Shown here: positions 5,126 to 7,049 of the stretch, one piece after another
Numbering within the stretch: the first letter of the stretch is position 1
How the letters are laid out: each line of letters opens with the position of its first letter
NCBI GenBank assembly: GCA_913055965.1
Contig: CAJXKX010000104.1
Span: forward strand, 1 to 7,049
DNA: 7,049 bases
Source of the DNA: an uncultured Roseovarius sp.
GTDB taxonomy: Bacteria > Pseudomonadota > Alphaproteobacteria > Rhodobacterales > Rhodobacteraceae
Reading direction: 5' to 3'
Notes under the pieces: generated by a model
The model's database searches: none
Seen by the model: only the letters and a program-made list of their open reading frames with translations
Told to the model about the DNA's origin: nothing
Position numbers and translations under genes: made by a program

Positions 5126-6349
5126 ATGCCGATTCCCGCATTTCTCCGCGACAATGCGCCCTGGCTCGCGGCGGGCGTGCTGCTCACCTTCCTGTCGAGC
5201 TTTGGCCAGACCTATTTCATCTCGGTCTTCGCCGGGGAAATCCGTGGCGTGTTCGACCTAAGCCACGGGCAATGGGGCGGTATCTACAGCCTCGGCACCA
5301 CCGCGTCGGCGCTGGTGATGGTCTGGGCGGGTGCGCTCACCGACCTGTTTCGCGTGCGCGTGCTGGCGCCCCTGGTGCTGCTGGCGATGATGCTCGCCTG
5401 CCTCGCCATGGCGCTCAACCCGGTGTGGTGGCTGTTGCCGGTGATCGTGTTCGCGCTGCGCTTTACCGGTCAGGGGATGATGAGCCATCTCGCCGTCGTG
5501 GCGATGGCGCGCTGGTTCGTGGCCAGCCGGGGCAAGGCGCTGTCGGTGGCGACGTTGGGAAACGCGCTTGGCGAGGCGATCCTGCCGCTGACCTTCGCCT
5601 CGCTGCTGATAGCGCACGACTGGCGCAGCCTGTGGGCGGTGGCGGCGGCGCTGGCGATCATGGGCATCCCGCTCTTGCTGCTGCTGTTGCGGCGCGAGCG
5701 CACGCCGCAAAGCTGGGCGCAATCGAGCCAGTCGCTCGGGATGGAGGGACGGCACTGGACGCGCGGGCAGACCCTGCGGCATTTCCTGTTCTGGTTCATG
5801 GTGCCCGCGCTGCTGGGGCCTTCGGCCTTCAACACGGCGTTCTTCTTTCACCAGGTGCATATCGCCGAGATCAAGCAGGTCTCGCATGTAGAGCTTGTGG
5901 CGATGTTTCCGCTCTATACCGCCGTGGGCATCGGCGCGATGATGGCGGCCGGGGTGGCGCTCGACCGGCTGGGCACGCCACGGGTGCTGCCGTTCATCCA
6001 GATCCCGATGATCGCCGCCTTCCTGTTCTTCGCCGCCTCGGACGGGCCGTGGATGCTGATCGCGGGTTTCGTCATGCTGGCCCTGACGACGGGCGCCAAC
6101 AGCGTTGTGCCCAATGCCTTCTGGGCCGAGTTCTACGGCAGCGCCAACATGGGGTCGATCAAGGCGATGGCGGCGGCGATCATGGTGCTCGGCTCGGCCA
6201 TCGGGCCGGGGATCACCGGGCTCGCGATCGACCTCGGCCTCGGGATCGAGACGCAGTTCGTGATCATCGCGGGCTATTTCGCCTTTGCCACCGCGATGAT
6301 GATGATCGGCGTGGCGCGGGCGCGTCCTGCGCTACCGGCGGCGCCGTAG
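5126..6349 (+). CDS. Major facilitator superfamily transporter, substrate unknown
   Basis: This 407-residue inner-membrane protein has the length and hydrophobic pattern of a 12-helix MFS carrier. Membrane segments by eye are at about 12-35, 49-70, 79-97, 101-124, 138-162, 169-188, 219-243, 257-278, 288-304, 309-329, 346-369 and 377-397, with a long polar loop (about 189-215) between the two halves. GALTDLFRVR (69-78) is a variant of MFS motif A in the loop between helices 2 and 3. RFTGQGMMSHL (112-122) lies in helix 4, which often carries a substrate- or proton-related Arg. I do not recognise the subfamily's substrate. The ATG at 5126 fits the family N-terminus; the frame is open to a GTG at 5042, but those 28 residues look like untranslated leader and have no Shine-Dalgarno either. 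The 3' end overlaps the convergent Smr gene by 18 bp. Confidence 0.88.
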   Translation: MPIPAFLRDNAPWLAAGVLLTFLSSFGQTYFISVFAGEIRGVFDLSHGQWGGIYSLGTTASALVMVWAGALTDLFRVRVLAPLVLLAMMLACLAMALNPVWWLLPVIVFALRFTGQGMMSHLAVVAMARWFVASRGKALSVATLGNALGEAILPLTFASLLIAHDWRSLWAVAAALAIMGIPLLLLLLRRERTPQSWAQSSQSLGMEGRHWTRGQTLRHFLFWFMVPALLGPSAFNTAFFFHQVHIAEIKQVSHVELVAMFPLYTAVGIGAMMAAGVALDRLGTPRVLPFIQIPMIAAFLFFAASDGPWMLIAGFVMLALTTGANSVVPNAFWAEFYGSANMGSIKAMAAAIMVLGSAIGPGITGLAIDLGLGIETQFVIIAGYFAFATAMMMIGVARARPALPAAP

Positions 6350-6928
6350 ATAGACGTAATAGGCCCCGCCGCCACCGTGGCGCACATGCGCCTCGGTCAC
6401 CTGCAGAACGAGCGGCCCGAGCGGAGCGGCGCGCAGCCAATGCGGCACGTTGTGGCGCAAGACACCCTGGCGCACCGGGATCGGCCCGCCGCCATCGCGG
6501 TCCTTGCCCTTGCCGGTAACCACCAGCACCAGCCGCTTGCCCGCGCCATGCGCGCGCAGCATGAACCCGATCAGCGCACCATGCGCCTGATCGAGCGTCA
6601 TGCCGTGCAGGTCGAGCTTGGCCTCGGGGCTCAGCTTGCCGCGCTTGAGCCGCTGGAACGACTTGCGGTCCATCGCCACCGGCGCAGCCGCGATCCGTTC
6701 GGCGATACCGGGCAGCACGTCATGCCGCGGGTCCGTCCCGCGGGAGGTCTCGCCAAGCCGGAACGCGGGCACGGGCGCGGGATCGGGCGCGCCCGGCGCG
6801 GGCGATTTCGGCGGTTTCGCGGGCGTCATCGCCGCCTGCTTGCGCCTCGGGCCAAGCGGCTCGGTGCGCCGCGCGACCTCCTGCCAGAGGGCCATCTCGT
6901 CGGGGCGCAACTGTCGCTTGCGCGTCAC
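6332..6928 (-). CDS. Smr (small MutS-related) domain protein
   Basis: This 198-residue protein ends in an Smr domain (about 103-196), a nuclease-type fold found alone or at the C-terminus of MutS2. The domain markers are present: LDLHGMT (105-111) with the Asp-Leu-His motif linked to nuclease activity, VVTGKGK (136-142) for the glycine-rich GKG loop, and HGGGGAYYVYLRR (184-196). The N-terminal 90 residues are basic at first (MTRKRQLRPDE), then a Pro/Ala-rich disordered linker (35-56). Standalone Smr proteins in other bacteria include SmrB, which cuts mRNA at collided ribosomes; whether this one does so is inference. The start is a GTG at 6928 that overlaps the stop of the upstream gene as GTGA, pointing to translational coupling. 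Its 3' end overlaps the convergent MFS gene by 18 bp. Confidence 0.93.
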   Translation of the reverse strand: MTRKRQLRPDEMALWQEVARRTEPLGPRRKQAAMTPAKPPKSPAPGAPDPAPVPAFRLGETSRGTDPRHDVLPGIAERIAAAPVAMDRKSFQRLKRGKLSPEAKLDLHGMTLDQAHGALIGFMLRAHGAGKRLVLVVTGKGKDRDGGGPIPVRQGVLRHNVPHWLRAAPLGPLVLQVTEAHVRHGGGGAYYVYLRRRR

Positions 6929-7049
6929 TTGAACGGGTCCGTGAGCATCGCATAGGCGCGCTGGATCGGCATCAGCACCAGCATCCGCCCCGGATCGCGC
7001 AGCCGCCCGGCGCGGTGAACGGCCAGATCCGCCTGACCGAGCAGGGCGA
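6925..7049 (-). CDS. mltA: Probable membrane-bound lytic murein transglycosylase A, C-terminus (partial)
   Basis: Only the last 40 codons and the stop are in the window; the reading frame enters from the right edge. The peptide includes QADLAVHRAGRLRDPGRM and ends LVLMPIQRAYAMLTDPFK. This resembles the end of the 3D domain of MltA, where a GxxAxxxAGRM-like stretch is followed by GRMxVLLP. MltA is a periplasmic or lipid-anchored enzyme that cleaves peptidoglycan to 1,6-anhydromuropeptides. The catalytic Asp would lie outside the window. The stop (TGA, 6927-6925) overlaps the GTG start of the Smr gene. The coding call is strong from the overlap and codon use; the MltA identity rests on a short match. 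Confidence 0.72.
   Translation of the reverse strand, partial: ALLGQADLAVHRAGRLRDPGRMLVLMPIQRAYAMLTDPFK

Noticed and set aside
4131..5141. A 336-codon minus-strand frame across ytoQ, usp and the divergent gap
   Set aside because: It is in a different frame from usp on the same strand and has no domain. The usp frame is supported by homology and a ribosome site.
4984..6519. A 511-codon plus-strand frame overlapping the MFS gene
   Set aside because: It is an alternate-frame shadow full of Arg, Gly and Ala without membrane segments.
6377..6955. Plus-strand open frames opposite the Smr gene
   Set aside because: The minus strand carries clear Smr motifs and a coupled start; the plus frames show none.
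1..7049. CRISPR arrays, tRNA or rRNA genes, insertion sequences, phage or defence genes
   Set aside because: No regularly spaced repeats, cloverleaf-like sequence, transposase motifs or target-site duplications were seen by eye, and composition is even throughout.

Overview
The window is about 7 kb of dense, high-GC, protein-coding DNA, very probably chromosomal and from a Rhodobacteraceae (Roseobacter-type) alphaproteobacterium. The reasons are the codon use (strong preference for G or C at third positions), the very close match from memory of the second gene to the L-cysteate sulfo-lyase CuyA described in Ruegeria (Silicibacter) pomeroyi, and the housekeeping genes around it. No searches were run, so the taxonomic call is inference.

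Layout from left to right. A 5'-proximal fragment of a LysR-type regulator (1-474, minus; its C-terminus lies beyond the window) is divergent from a PLP-dependent cysteate/D-cysteine lyase, cuyA (573-1589, plus). The 98-bp gap holds a T-N11-A LysR-type box, a plausible sigma-70 promoter and a good Shine-Dalgarno. A strong 11-bp stem hairpin at 1613-1640 ends this unit. Next come pheT (1699-4098, plus), the beta subunit of phenylalanyl-tRNA synthetase, and a tightly linked YtoQ-family gene (4113-4559, plus). YtoQ shares its stop region, a CTAG tetranucleotide, with a convergent universal stress protein gene (4556-4969, minus). The usp gene is divergent from a 407-residue MFS transporter (5126-6349, plus) across a 156-bp gap with several inverted repeats, one ending one base before the MFS start codon. 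The MFS gene overlaps by 18 bp the convergent Smr-domain gene (6332-6928, minus), which is translationally coupled through a GTGA overlap to an upstream gene whose last 40 codons are visible (6925-7049, minus) and look like the C-terminus of the lytic transglycosylase MltA.

Functionally this is several small independent units: a probable substrate-induced organosulfonate (cysteate) catabolic module; a translation unit (pheT plus YtoQ of unknown function); a stress protein; an exporter or importer of unknown substrate; and a cell-wall/Smr pair. I saw no mobile elements, CRISPR arrays, rRNA or tRNA genes. I do not see a convincing previously undescribed system. The points most worth a second look are the divergent cuyA control region, the degenerate nucleotide-binding motif of the Usp, the hairpin abutting the MFS start, and the extremely compact gene ends.
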